A DNA stretch of 64,000 nt from Achatina immaculata (lineage: Eukaryota > Mollusca > Gastropoda > Stylommatophora > Achatinidae), in NCBI GenBank assembly GCA_009760885.1, contig CM019693.1, positions 50,982,596 through 51,046,595 of the forward strand, given 5' to 3'. The position numbers and the translations under genes were made by a program. Positions 22,397 to 34,582 of this stretch are shown here, piece after piece. The first letter of the stretch is position 1, and each line of letters begins with the position of its first letter. The notes beneath the pieces were generated by a model. The model saw only the letters and a program-made list of their open reading frames with translations. It was not told the origin of the DNA and did no database searches.

Positions 22397-23667
22397 CAAG
22401 GTACGACAATTAAGTAATGAGACTAATTGCATAAAAAATTAAATAAACAGCAGTTGAAGATATAACCTGCATTTTATTCAAAGTAAGACCCTTGTGCATT
22501 GATACAGCGAGTGGCACAGTTTAACAGACACTGGAATGACCTCTGCAGTTCTTCTGTTGGTATGTCCCTTAAACTCGATGTTATGTCCCTTTGGTTGTCA
22601 TCAGTATTGTCAAAGAAGCGTCCTTTCATGATAACTTTAATTTTGAGAATAGAAAATAATAGCAGTGAGACAAATCTGGGGAATAGGGTGGATGGTTGAG
22701 AAATGCACATTTTTTTGGGGCCAAAAATTCCTGTACACCTACCACCTGGTGAGCTTGTGCATTATAATGAAGAAGGAGAAAACTGCCAGGTGTTGAATAC
22801 TCAGGTCAGACTCGGAGAATCCTTTTCAATAATGCTTTCAAAATACTTAAATAAACTTTGGCAGTGACAGTCTGTCCCTCTGGAATAAATTCTTTGTGAA
22901 TAACTCTTTTGCTGTCATAGAAGCACACCAACATTGTCTTCACTTTTGACTTTTGAAGACACATTTTCTTGCCTTTTGATAATGATGATGACTTCCACTG
23001 AGCACTTTGGCGTTTAGTTGTGGGATCATAGCAGAAAATCCGTGTTTCATCCTCTGCAACAATCAAATTTAAGAAATGTTTATTTCTGTGACACATTTTG
23101 ATGATGTCTTTTGTGTACTGAACACGCTGAAAGTTTTGGTCATCAGACAACGAATGTGGTACAAACCGGCAAGCAACTTTTTTCTTGCCCAAATCTTCCA
23201 CTAAAATTTTATGAATGGTCTCTCAGTTAACACCAGATTTATCTGCCATCATCCTCACAGTCAAACAACGATCTTCTTGTATCCGTTCTCTGACTTTTGC
23301 AATGAGTTCCTCATTACGAACAGAAATTGAATTTTGAATTGTGAATACCACCTGAATATCTGTGCACGAGATAAACAATTATCCCCATAAACTTGTCGCA
23401 TCAATTCAACTGTCTCAGTGGAACTTTTCCTGAGTTTTAAACAGAATTTAATGTTGGTTTTTTGCTCCATGCTGATTATATAACAATGCACCTCTGACTA
23501 GGTCAACAAAATGGCGGCTTGTTTGTCATCTGCTTATCGAGCGGCAATGAAAAGTTGCCAGATCATAGATGAAGATTGCCTCTTTGGATTCCATGCTTTG
23601 CTTCATAGATGGCATCTTTGTCTTGGCCATAATAAAATCAGTCTCATTACTTAATTGTTGGACCTTG
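22397..23667 (-). mobile_element. Full-length mariner-like transposon with TIRs and TA flanks
   Basis: TIRs are CAAGGTACGACAATTAAGTA at 22397 and the complement of CAAGGTCCAACAATTAAGTA ending at 23667, each bordered by TA (22395-22396 and 23668-23669). The length of 1,271 bp is normal for mariner. The transposase is on the minus strand. Confidence 0.92.
22440..23470 (-). pseudogene. mariner transposase, catalytically dead
   Basis: Starts at MEQKTNIKFCLKLRKSSTET, the usual N-terminus of this mariner group. It then shows YGDNCLSRAQIFRWYSQF, a frameshift near 23340, RNEELIAKVRERIQEDRC and a stop before ETIHKIL. Next come VEDLGKKKVACRFVPHSL and AEDETRIFCYD (first catalytic D present). LLHYNAQAH is where HDNA is expected, so the second D is now Y. 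NHPPYSPDLSHCYYFLF has Y where the third D of the D34D triad would be. With two catalytic residues lost plus stops, it cannot transpose. Confidence 0.88.
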
Positions 23668-24678
23668 TATAACAAGTAGCTTGTATAGTAGTGTCCCAGC
23701 TTGAGGATATTGTTACAATCAGTTTGGTCACATTGTATCAGTTATTTTTAAGTTATATATTTGAAAGTTGTGCATCATACAAAATGACTTTTTTATTATA
23801 TTGTAATATAGTACCTTAATACGAGGGGCGTTCAGAAAGTAATGCACCACATCGTTTTTCTCAGTTTATTCAAAAAACATGAAATTTATACACAGTATAC
23901 ATGGATATGTCATGTAAATATCAGTATTATTCAACATAATCCCTATCAACTTCTATGGCTTTATGCCAGTGTGAAACAAGTGCATGTATTCCTAGCCCGT
24001 ATCAGATTTTCTCTCGATTATGTAGCCGTTTCTTCACTGCATGAATCACTCCTTCATCATCTTCAAATCTTACACCTCAGAGTGCATCTTTAAGTGGACC
24101 AAACAGATGGAAATCAGAGGGTGCAAATCGGGACTATAGGGTGGATGGGATAGTACAGTCCAACCCAATTTGTTGATTGCTTCCCATGTTGCCAGACTTG
24201 TGTGAGGGCATGCATTGTTGTGCAAGTCTGCTGGATTCTTGTACGGCCGAACTTGCGAAAATGTTGATTGAGTTTTTTCAGTATCTTATGTAAGTTTGCG
24301 AATTGATTTTCTCTCCTCTTGGCATAACATCCACAAGAATCACACCTTCAATGTCCCAAAAGACAGTGATCATGACCTTTCCAGCTGAAGGAGTTGTCTT
24401 GAATTTCTTTCTTCATGGTGATTGCGGATGATGCCACTCCATTGACTGTCTTTTTGTCTCAGGTTCAAAATGATATGCCCAGGTTTCATCACCTGTTATG
24501 ATCTTAGCCAGAAAGTTCTCTTTCTCAGCATTGAACTGCTCCAACAATTCAGAAGACATTGCTTTCCTTTGCAATTGATGGTCATTTGTGAGACTTCAAG
24601 GAACCCATCTTGCGTAAACCTTATAAAATTCGAGAGCTTTTATAATAGCATTTGCATTACCATTGCTGACTGACAGCT

Positions 24679-25369
24679 TTAACTCATCCTGTGCCATTGT
24701 CACTATAGTGAGAACTTCCGGTTACCGAGTTGCGTGCCACAGTCGTTATAGTGACAATTCATTTGTTTCAATAAAACAACCCGTGTAATATTTAGATTAT
24801 ACATATTTCGTCCGCGTTTCCAGTGACACTTTTCAAAATGGTGAAAGAGTCCTTAGTTATGAGTGATGCCGAACAAGAAAAAAGAAGAGAAACATTGAAA
24901 ATTTTCAATTTTTGATGATGTAGATAGGGGTATGGACATGGCCTGTGACCACCCCACTGCTCTTGAATGTATACCAAGTAAATCAAGACATATTTAGATG
25001 ACTGGAGAAGTAGTTAAGAGGTTATTTCAGACATTAATTTAGTGAGAATGCAACATAGAATCACAATACGAGATCGACAAGTAGATCTAGACATCTCAGA
25101 TGGTAAGTAGTGTAGGTCTAGACCTAGCCGATGGTGAGCTGGGCACAATCATTGTCTAAAGACATCACATTACTTCTTTTTTCCTAAAAAAAACTCTACA
25201 TTTATGAAATTTTCATACATTTAGCTATACTTTGAAACATAATAAGTACACGGAAATACTGTTTTCCATCCATTTTACAACTATGCCCCCTATATAGATC
25301 AAGACCCCCACTTTTATTCTGGCTGGAACTGAATGGCCGCGTTTCTTCCTGTGGCATGGGAAGAGTTAA
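24679..25369. mobile_element. 691-bp TTAA-flanked MITE, copy 2
   Basis: Runs from TTAACTCATCCTGTGCCA at 24679-24696 to TGGCATGGGAAGAGTTAA ending at 25369. Internal sequence and length match 11300-11990. It was copied together with copy 3 by the 1,482-bp duplication. Confidence 0.88.
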
Positions 25370-26160
25370 GGCCAGTTGTTGAGTAGTGATACGGATGTCA
25401 ATAAGAATAATGCTCTCAGCGCATTTCAACATTTCTGCCTTGGTGGCTGTGGCAGGACATCCACAGCGCAGCCGATCATGCAAATCTCCACTTATTGATT
25501 CTTTGATTCTCTGAAACCAGCGACTGACTGTACTCCTGTCAACTACAAAACTTACACCTCAGAGTGCATCTTTAAGTGGACCAAACAGATGGAAATCAGA
25601 GGGTGCAAATCGGGACTATAGGGTGGATGGGATAGTACAGTCCAACCCAATTTGTTGATTGCTTCCCATGTTGCCAGACTTGTGTGAGGGCATGCATTAT
25701 TGTGCAAGTCTGCTGGATTCTTGTACGGCCGAACTTGCGAAAATGTTGATTGAGTTTTTTCAGTATCTTATGTAAGTTTGCGAATTGATTTTCTCTCCTC
25801 TTGGCATAACATCCACAAGAATCACACCTTCAATGTCCCAAAAGACAGTGATCATGACCTTTCCAGCTGAAGGAGTTGTCTTGAATTTCTTTCTTCATGG
25901 TGATTGTGGATGATGCCACTCCACTGACTGTCTTTTTGTCTCAGGTTCAAAATGATGTGCCCAGGTTTCATCACCTGTTATGATCTTAGCCAGAAAGTTC
26001 TCTTTCTCAGCATTGAACTGCTCCAACAATTCAGAAGACATTGCTTTCCTTTGCAATTGATGGTCATTTGTGAGACTTCAAGGAACCCATCTTGCGTAAA
26101 CCTTATAAAATTCGAGAGCTTTTATAATAGCATTTGCATTACCATTGCTGACTGACAGCT

Positions 26161-26851
26161 TTAACTCATCCTGTGCCATTGTCACTATAGTGAGAACTTC
26201 CGGTTACCGAGTTGCGTGCCACAGTCGTTATAGTGACAATTCATTTGTTTCAATAAAACAACCCGTGTAATATTTAGATTATACATATTTCGTCCGCGTT
26301 TCCAGTGACACTTTTCAAAATGGTGAAAGAGTCCTTAGTTATGAGTGATGCCGAACAAGAAAAAAGAAGAGAAACATTGAAAATTTTCAATTTTTGATGA
26401 TGTAGATAGGGGTATGGACATGGCCTGTGACCACCCCACTGCTCTTGAATGTATACCAAGTAAATCAAGACATATTTAGATGACTGGAGAAGTAGTTAAG
26501 AGGTTATTTCAGACATTAATTTAGTGAGAATGCAACATAGAATCACAATACGAGATCGACAAGTAGATCTAGACATCTCAGATGGTAAGTAGTGTAGGTC
26601 TAGACCTAGCCGATGGTGAGCTGGGCACAATCATTGTCTAAAGACATCACATTACTTCTTTTTTCCTAAAAAAAACTCTACATTTATGAAATTTTCATAC
26701 ATTTAGCTATACTTTGAAACATAATAAGTACACGGAAATACTGTTTTCCATCCATTTTACAACTATGCCCCCTATATAGATCAAGACCCCCACTTTTATT
26801 CTGGCTGGAACTGAATGGCCGCGTTTCTTCCTGTGGCATGGGAAGAGTTAA
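26161..26851. mobile_element. 691-bp TTAA-flanked MITE, copy 3
   Basis: Same ends as copy 2 at offset 1,482. Deleting it with one TTAA joins the mariner reading RRITTQQLAL to KLSVSNGNANAI in frame, which fixes the insertion site inside the transposase gene. Confidence 0.9.
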
Positions 26852-27285
26852 GGCCAGTTGTTGAGTAGTGATACGCCTGTCAGTAAGAATAATGCTCTCA
26901 GCGCATTTCAACATTTCTGCCTTGGTGGCTGTGGCAGGACATCCACAGCGCAGCCGATCATGCAAATCTCCACTTATTGATTCTTTGATTCTCTGAACCC
27001 AGCAACTGACTGTACTCCTGTCAACTACAAAACTTCCACACACGTCACATAGACGCTTGTGAATGTTCACAACAGTTTCCTTCTCTGCAATGAGACATTC
27101 TATCACAATTCGCTTTTTATACTGCAACTTGCTAACACGCTCCATTTCAACGGGTAGGGGAGTCATGTTCTTTGGCCGGTTGCTGTGCAATTTGGTTCAC
27201 ACAATCGGCACATGCCATATTTATCTTCAGTATTAGCTGAAAAAAAAACCCGATGTGGTGCATTACTTTCTGAACGCCCCTTGTA

Positions 27286-27639
27286 GATGTATGTCATCTG
27301 TGTCTGGAAGTTAGCATGTATGAATTGTTTGAGAGAGTATTTTCATGGCTGGTTTTAATAATATTTGACTGACATAACCAGCTACATTAACATGACATGA
27401 TATAATACAGCAAGATCTTGATATCTACAAGTAATATATGAGCCCAGTGAAGGGATCATACTATTCTGAGCTATACTTACATGTCATATAATGGTAAGTG
27501 CTTCCATCACAATGAAAATGTGCAAGAATCTTTTTAAATGATTAGCTTTGCTATCTGATTATCAGCATCATATAAAGAAAAACTTATTTTTTATTCAGGT
27601 TGATTATCCTAACCATATGTTTTGGTATGTTTAACACAA
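27286..27639. other. Unassigned AT-rich stretch
   Basis: No feature seen. Confidence 0.5.
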
Positions 27640-28240
27640 GATGGCTTGTCTAACTTCAGCATTTTCTGCAGTCATGACTGATCTAACTTCAGCGTTTTCT
27701 ACAATCATGACTCTTCAGCATGTAGTACAATCATGAATGATCTAACTTCAGCATTTCCTACAATCATGACTCTTCAGCATGTAGTACAATCATGAATGAT
27801 CTAACTTCAGCATTTCCTACAATCATGACTCTTCAGCATGTAGTACAATCATGAATGATCTAACTTCAGCATTTCCTACAATCATGACTCTTCAGCATGT
27901 AGTACAATCATGAATGATCTAACTTCAGCATTTCCTACAATCATGACTCTTCAGCATGTAGTACAATCATGAATGATCTAACTTCAGCATTTCCTACAAT
28001 CATGACTCTTCAGCATGTAGTACAATCATGAATGATCTAACTTCAGCATTTCCTACAATCATGACTCTTCAGCATATAGTACAATCATGAATGATCTAAC
28101 TTCAGTATTTCCTACAATCATGACTCTTCAGCATATAGTACAATCATGAATGATCTAACTTCAGCATTTCCTACAATCATGACTCTTCAGCATGTAGTAC
28201 AGTCATGACTGGTCTAACTTCAGCACTTACTACAGTCAGT
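27640..28240. repeat. 59-bp minisatellite, about 10 copies
   Basis: The unit is GATCTAACTTCAGCATTTCC followed by TACAATCATGACTCTTCAGC and ATGTAGTACAATCATGAAT. Internal units are nearly identical; the outer ones are degenerate. Confidence 0.95.
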
Positions 28241-28701
28241 AATGTCTTGTATGCTTGAACAAAGCAGATTGGAGGCCAGAATTTTGGATCATGTAGATCA
28301 AAATCCAGTGTGGAAATGAGACAAGAGATATACTGTATGTAGTGCTACATCTTGTTTCTATTTTAATGTGGACATATATGTTTTACTTACAGAAAGGTAT
28401 GGTGAAATTGTAAATGTTAACAAATAATGTTTAAATAAGAAACAATATGAAAGTTACAGAATGTACTTCGACTTACAAGACAACAAGAATATGGTTAATG
28501 TTGGCTATATCTTTCTGTCTGTCCATCTCATGTATTCTTCATTAGAAAAATCAAATTTGTGAGGGGAGAAAGGAGAGAAAGTGTGTGAGATACTTTGAAG
28601 AAAACATTTTTTTTTTTTACATCTATGTGGTGTATGTGTGTATGTGTTTTTGTTGTGACTAGATGGTTGCTCTACACATCACATCATTTTTTAAAATATG
28701 T
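28241..28701. other. Unassigned AT-rich stretch
   Basis: Nothing recognised beyond a poly-T run near 28609-28619. Confidence 0.5.
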
Positions 28702-28944
28702 TCACATATAAATAGTCACTGAATTCTGTTTGTCTTCAACTTTCAGCACATCCAATGTGAAATAGTCATTTTCATTGTTGTTATATTTATCCCGGTCATT
28801 TTCATTATTGTTACATTTATCCTGATCATTGTCATTGTTGTTATATTTATCCCGGTCATTTTCATTATTGTTACATTTATCCTGATCATTGTCATTGTTG
28901 TTGTATTTATCCTCTTGAATTATATTTTCTTGTTTTTGTTGCAT
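28702..28944 (-). repeat. 30/60-bp repeat with an Asn/Asp-rich open frame
   Basis: From 28765 to 28920, 30-bp units alternate in two types (a 60-bp super-unit). On the minus strand they read DRDKYNNN and DQDKCNNN in turn. The open frame is 80 codons, begins MQQKQENIIQEDKYNNN and ends FTLDVLKVEDKQNSVTIYM. The period is a multiple of three, so the frame is kept, unlike the other arrays. It could be a low-complexity coding exon or a simple-sequence accident. I recognise no domain. Confidence 0.4.
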
Positions 28945-29285
28945 ATATCTTGATGGCTGAAAAAAATGTTCTGCATAATGGAAGATGTGTAGACTTGTAA
29001 TGTGGAAATGTGTGGGAAGTCACACAAACAAAATTCACACTTTTCTACTGCTTAGTTTTCTACTTGCTGAAGTTGTTGACCTAGACAGCTACCACATGTT
29101 ATGTTCCTCAAAATTATTGATGAGAAAAACATGCAAGTTTATGCTTAGCTGAATGTTGCATTTAATTCTTGTTGAAATTTCTGAAAACACAACAAATAGC
29201 TGCACTGATAATAAAATCAAAACTTCATTTATAATATACAGCACTGACACAACAAACAAAGCATCATTTTATTTCAGTGTAGGAG
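28945..29285. other. Unassigned AT-rich stretch
   Basis: No feature seen. Confidence 0.5.
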
Positions 29286-30108
29286 ATGTGATCAAAAAGT
29301 ATCCAGACTGGACTTATTAAAAAAAGCTACAAGAGTTACAAATCTGTAATCTAATCACCTTAAAAAAAAGTCCTTATATTTCCTCGATATCCTGAAATCT
29401 ATTTACTTTTCATGTGTTTTTTTTATTTTTAGGAATAGGAAAAAGTCACAGGTAGCAATATCAGGTGAAGATGGTGGCTGCTTGACCTGTGGAATGTGGT
29501 GCTTAGCAAGAAACTGCTGCACAGATTGCCATGCATGGGCAGGTCCGTTGTCATGGTGGAGTTGCCAGTCTCTCCTCACATGCAGTGTCGGCTTTTTACC
29601 ATGAACTGTGTTCCTCAAAAGCCACAAAACTTCAGTGTAGTATTCCTTGTTGACTGTATGACTTCATGGAGTATATTCATCATATCCACTGTAATTGAAA
29701 AAAAAAACAGCATTGTCTTGACTTTCCTGTGGCTCTGTTGTGCCCTTTTTGGTCTGGGAGACTTAGGGGTCTACCATTGCGAAGACTGGGCCTTAGTTTT
29801 GGGGTCCTACCCATAAACCCACAATTCATCACAAGTTATGATTGTTTTTAAAAGTTTTCTTGTTTTTGACGCATTCAAGCAGGTATCGAGCAGCCAAAAC
29901 ATGGACCTGTTTCGTTAATCCAGTCTTTCTGGCATGATAATTGTGACGAATGGATTCGGATACATAAGAGCAAAGCACTACTTTAAACAAAGCAGACAAG
30001 CTGGGGGAAATACGGCTTATGCCAAGGCCAGCCTGTGCTTATCTCCTTCTGGTTGTGTCAGTCGGTTTCTAACTTGTGCTCATTCCAGATACTTTTTGAT
30101 CACAATAC
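29286..30108 (-). mobile_element. mariner-like transposon, N-terminal half lost
   Basis: Inverted ends TGTGATCAAAAAGTATCCAG at 29289 and the complement of TGTGATCAAAAAGTATCTGG near 30100. The minus-strand transposase keeps TIITCDELWVYG (first D), KSPRPKRAQQSHRKVKTML, WQLHHDNGPAH (second D) and SPDIATCDFFLF (third D). So all three acidic residues are present, but the N-terminal DNA-binding part is replaced by unrelated sequence and the frame is broken. The total of about 820 bp is short for mariner. Confidence 0.82.
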
Positions 30109-30692
30109 ATATACTACAAGGTGACTGTTGTATCTTACTGTGTGTCAATATACTACAACGTGACTGTTGTATCTTACCGTGTGTCAATATACTACAAGGT
30201 GACTGTTGTATCTTACTGTGTGTCAATATACTACAAGGTGACTGTTGTATCTTACTGTGTGTCAATATACTACAACGTGACTGTTGTATCTTACCGTGTG
30301 TCAATATACTACAAGGTGACTGTTGTATCTTACTGTGTGTCAATATACTACAACGTGACTGTTGTATCTTACCGTGTGTCAATATACTACAAGGTGACTG
30401 TTGTATCTTACTGTATGTCAGTATACTACAAAGTGACTGTTGTATCTTACTGTGTCAATATACTACAAAGTGACTGTTGTATCTTACTGTATGTCAGTAT
30501 ACTACAATGTGGCTGTTGTATCTTACTGTGTCAATATACTACAAGGTGACTGTTGTATCTTACTGTGTCAGTATACTACAAGGTGACTGTTGTATCTTAC
30601 TGTATGTCAGTATACTTCAAAGTGACTGTTGTATCTTACTGTATGTCAGTATACTACAAAGTGATTGTCATTTGTTACAGTATGTGCTGATA
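30105..30692. repeat. 36-39-bp minisatellite directly abutting the mariner end
   Basis: The unit is ATACTACAAGGTGACTGTTG followed by TATCTTACTGTGTGTCAAT. Two sub-types (ACAAGG..TTACTG and ACAACG..TTACCG) partly alternate. The 39-bp units keep frames open on both strands, which explains repeat-peptide ORFs there. Later units are 36-37 bp. Confidence 0.93.
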
Positions 30693-30954
30693 ATATGAGG
30701 TAACTGCCATAGTGCCTATAAGAAAGAAATTGATCACTAAAGATTTAAGATGTCATTATTTTATGACTTTTCATTGTCTTAATGAGCGCATATTGAATTT
30801 CCATACACTTACTAAAGTTTTATGTTCACTACAGTATATACAAGTACAGTGTTTTGTATGCTGCAACATACACTTGCTACAATTTTATGAATGCTACATC
30901 CATCTCCTTATCCACCACTATCTTGTGCTGATCTGGCTGGAAATTCCTTTGTCA

Positions 30955-32018
30955 ATACATAGACTTTGTGTTGGTGAGATATAGATGACAGTACTTTCTA
31001 CAGCCATAGACTTTGTGTTGGTGAGATATAGATGACAGTACTTTCTACAGCCATAGACTTTGTGTTGGTGAGATATAGATGACAGTACTTTCTACAACCA
31101 TAGACTTTGTGTTGGTGAGATATAGATGACTACTTTCTACAGCCATTAAATAGACTTTGTGTTGGTGAGATATAGATGACAGTATTTTCTACAGCCATAG
31201 ACTTTGTGTTGGTGAGATATAGATGACTACTTTCTACAGCCATTACATAGACTTTGTGTTGGTGAGATATAGATGACAGTACTTTCTACAACCATAGACT
31301 TTGTGTTGGTGAGATATAGATGACAGTACTTTCTACAACCATAGACTTTGTGTTGGTGAGATATAGATGACTACTTTCTACAGCCATTACATAGACTTTG
31401 TGTTGGTGAGATATAGATGACAGTACTTTCTACAGCCATAGACTTTGTGTTGGTGAGATATAGATGACAGTACTTTCTACAACCATAGACTTTGTGTTGG
31501 TGAGATATAGATGACAGTACTTTCTACAGCCATAGACTTTGTGTTGGTGAGATATAGATGACAGTACTTTCTACAACCATTACATAGACTTTGTGTTGGT
31601 GAGATATAGATGACAGTGCTTTCTACAGTCATTACATAGACTTTGTGTTGGTGAGATATAGATGACTGTACTTTCGACAACTATTACATAGACTATGTAT
31701 TGGTGAGATATAGATGACAGTACTTTCTACAGCCATTACATAGACTTTGTGCTGGTGAGATATAGATGACAGTACTTTCTACAACCATTACATAGACTTT
31801 GTGTTGGTGAGATATAGATGACTACTTTCTACAGCCATTACATAGACTTTGTGTTGGTGAGAGATAGATGACAGTGCTTTCTACAGCCAATACACAGGCT
31901 CTGTGTTGGTGAGAGATAGATGACAGTGCTTTCTACAGCCAGTACACAGGCTCTGTGTTGGTGAGAGATAGATGACAGTACTTTCTACAGCCAGTACACA
32001 GGCTCTGTGTTGGTGAGA
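30955..32018. repeat. 47-bp minisatellite, about 22 copies
   Basis: The unit is CATAGACTTTGTGTTGGTGA followed by GATATAGATGACAGTACTTT and CTACAGC. Variants carry CATTACATAG (+4) or lack AG in GACAGTAC. The last three units change to CAGGCTCTGTG. Confidence 0.95.
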
Positions 32019-32119
32019 TACATTGTCTTGTGTGAAAGAGCCGGAGTGTGTCCAGGAAGCCGACTTCATGAGAGACTTGACACTCACTGGGACCTTCTTG
32101 TGTTAGCCAGACTGAAGAT

Positions 32120-33380
32120 TTAGTTGAGGTCATACTGCAACATTCTTCTGTCTGCCATATTCTGTACAGCCAGGTTCTGTCTGTAGCACCCGTCTATCAT
32201 ATTCTGTGCAGCCAGGTTCTGTCTACAGCACCAATCTACCCAATTCTGTACATTCAGATTCTATCTACAGCACCAGTCTATTCAATTTTGTACATTCAGA
32301 CTGTCTATAGCACCAATCTGTCCAGTTGTGTACAGTCAGATTCTGTCTACAGCACCCATCTATCACATTCTGTACAGTCAGGTTCTGTCTGCAGCACCAA
32401 TCTATCACATTTTATACATTCAGGTTCTATCTACAGCACCTATCTATCACATTCTGTACATTCAGATTATGTCTACAACACCAATCTATCACATTCTGTA
32501 CATTAATTCAGGTTCTGTCTACAGCACCTATCTATCACATTCTGTACATTCAGATTATGTCTGCAACACCAATCTATCACATTCTATACATTCAGGTTCT
32601 ATCTACAGCACCAGTCTATCACATTCTGTACAGTCAAATTCTCTCTACAGCATTAATCTCAGTATTCATCTGTCACATTCTGCACAGCCAGGTCCTGTCT
32701 AAAGCAGTCATCTGTCACATTCTGCACATCCAGGTCCTATCTACAGCACCTATCTATCACATTCTGTACATTCAGATTATGTCTACAACACCAATCTATC
32801 ACATTCTGTACATTAATTCAGGTTCTGTCTACAGCACCTATCTATCACATTCTGTACATTCAGATTATGTCTGCAACACCAATCTATCACATTCTATACA
32901 TTCAGGTTCTATCTACAGCACCAGTCTATCACATTCTGTACAGTCAAATTCTCTCTACAGCATTAATCTCAGTATTCATCTGTCACATTCTGCACAGCCA
33001 GGTCCTGTCTAAAGCAGTCATCTGTCACATTCTGCACATCCAGGTCCTATCTACAGCATTCATCTGTCACATTCTGCACAGCTAGATCCTGTCAACAGCA
33101 TTCATCTGTCACATTCTGCACAGCCAGGTCCTGTCTACAGCATTCATCTGTCACATTCTGCACAGCCAGGTCCTGTCTACAGCATTCATCTGTCACATTC
33201 TGCACAGCCATGTCCTGTCTACAGCATTCATCTGTCACATTCTGCACAGCCATGTCCTGTCTACAGCATTCATCTGTCACATTCTGCACAGCCAGGTACT
33301 GTCTACAGCATTCGTCTGTCACATTCAGCACAGCCAGGTCCTGTCTACAGCATTCGTCTGTCACATTCTGCACAGTGAGG
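32120..33380. repeat. 42-bp minisatellite, large array 1
   Basis: The unit is CACATTCTGTACAGTCAGGT followed by TCTGTCTGCAGCACCAATCTAT-type sequence. It grades rightward into CACATTCTGCACAGCCAGGT units with CATTCATCTGT. A block of about 313 bp (from around 32434) is repeated within the array. 42 bp equals 14 codons, so open frames appear on both strands. Confidence 0.93.
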
Positions 33381-33756
33381 TTGTGTAAATTGAAACAAAG
33401 ATCTGTACTGTTATTGTACACATGCTGGCGTGGAGATAGTTCTTCACCAGGAGTATCTTGTCTTTGTGTGAAGAAAAATCTGTGCTATAAGTTGTTCATC
33501 TAGAAAAACAGTCAGGTCTTAAGTTTAATCTACAAAGACGTGCAGATTGTAGTGACAGTCTTCTGTCTAGACCAGTGCACGTCTGCCTAAGTCCAGTGCA
33601 CTGATTCTGCTAACAGTCATGTCGTGTGAAGTAGATTTGAAAATCATGGCTAACAAATAAAACAAGTGTTCATTGATGGTGCATGTCTGGCCAGTTATTC
33701 TTGGTTCTTTTACACGTTTGTTTGTTGTATGTTGTTATAGTCTTGTGTTCTGACTT
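33381..33756. other. Unique spacer between the two 42-bp arrays
   Basis: Contains an AATAAA at about 33655 followed by a GT-rich stretch (GTGTTCATTGATGGTG), which could be a poly(A) site on the plus strand. No coding exon recognised. Confidence 0.35.
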
Positions 33757-34582
33757 CAGCACCCATCTATCACATTCTGTACAGTCAGGTTCTGTCTGCA
33801 GCACCAATCTATCACATTTTATACATTCAGGTTCTATCTACAGCACCTATCTATCACATTCTGTACATTCAGATTATGTCTACAACACCAATCTATCACA
33901 TTCTGTACATTAATTCAGGTTCTGTCTACAGCACCTATCTATCACATTCTGTACATTCAGATTATGTCTGCAACACCAATCTATCACATTCTATACATTC
34001 AGGTTCTATCTACAGCACCAGTCTATCACATTCTGTACAGTCAAATTCTCTCTACAGCATTAATCTCAGTATTCATCTGTCACATTCTGCACAGCCAGGT
34101 CCTGTCTAAAGCAGTCATCTGTCACATTCTGCACATCCAGGTCCTATCTACAGCATTCATCTGTCACATTCTGCACATCCAGGTCCTATCTACAGCATTC
34201 ATCTGTCACATTCTGCACAGCTAGATCCTGTCAACAGCATTCATCTGTCACATTCTGCACAGCCAGGTCCTGTCTACAGCATTCATCTGTCACATTCTGC
34301 ACAGCCAGGTCCTGTCTACAGCATTCATCTGTCACATTCTGCACAGCCATGTCCTGTCTACAGCATTCATCTGTCACATTCTGCACAGCCATGTCCTGTC
34401 TACAGCATTCATCTGTCACATTCTGCACAGCCAGGTACTGTCTACAGCATTCGTCTGTCACATTCAGCACAGCCAGGTCCTGTCTACAGCATTCGTCTGT
34501 CACATTCTGCACAGTGAGGTTGTGTAAATTGAAACAAAGATCTGTACTGTTATTGTACACATGCTGGCGTGGAGATAGTTCT
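33757..34582. repeat. 42-bp minisatellite, array 2, a block copy of array 1
   Basis: Array 2 repeats array 1 including the unique right flank (TGTGTAAATTGAAACAAAG ... GGAGATAGTTCT, at 33376-33443 and 34515-34582; offset 1,139). The array was therefore duplicated as one block with its flank. Confidence 0.9.

Larger units (their letters stand above)
24069..27032. repeat. 1,482-bp tandem duplication inside the mariner element
   Basis: 24069-25550 repeats as 25551-27032. The joint at 25550/25551 fuses CAACTACAAAACTT to ACACCTCAGAGTGC. There are only a few differences, such as GATACGGATGTCAATAAG versus GATACGCCTGTCAGTAAG. The unit holds one 691-bp MITE plus most of the transposase catalytic region. 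Confidence 0.92.
23822..27283 (-). mobile_element. mariner-like transposon enlarged by MITE insertion and tandem duplication
   Basis: TIRs are CGAGGGGCGTTCAGAAAGTA at 23822 and the complement of CAAGGGGCGTTCAGAAAGTA ending at 27283, with TA at 23820-23821 and 27284-27285. The minus-strand transposase starts at 27190. Its helix-turn-helix part (DRSTVSCWVQRIKES, GDLHDRLRCG) and RRITTQQLAL lie at 27190-26850. It resumes beyond the MITE as KLSVSNGNANAI, then FLAKIITGDETWAYHFEP, and ends toward 23880. A 1,482-bp segment including the MITE and the catalytic part is present twice. Stops and frameshifts are frequent. Confidence 0.9.

Noticed and set aside
27640..28240. CRISPR-like regular repeats
   Set aside because: Units are head-to-tail with no unique spacers and the context is eukaryotic. 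The same holds for the other arrays.
30080..30549. Open frames with 12-13-residue peptide repeats on both strands
   Set aside because: The 39-bp tandem repeat keeps frames open on both strands; there is no start or splice context.
32288..34560. Repeat-peptide ORFs of 70-228 codons on both strands
   Set aside because: They are shadows of the 42-bp minisatellite (14 codons per unit).
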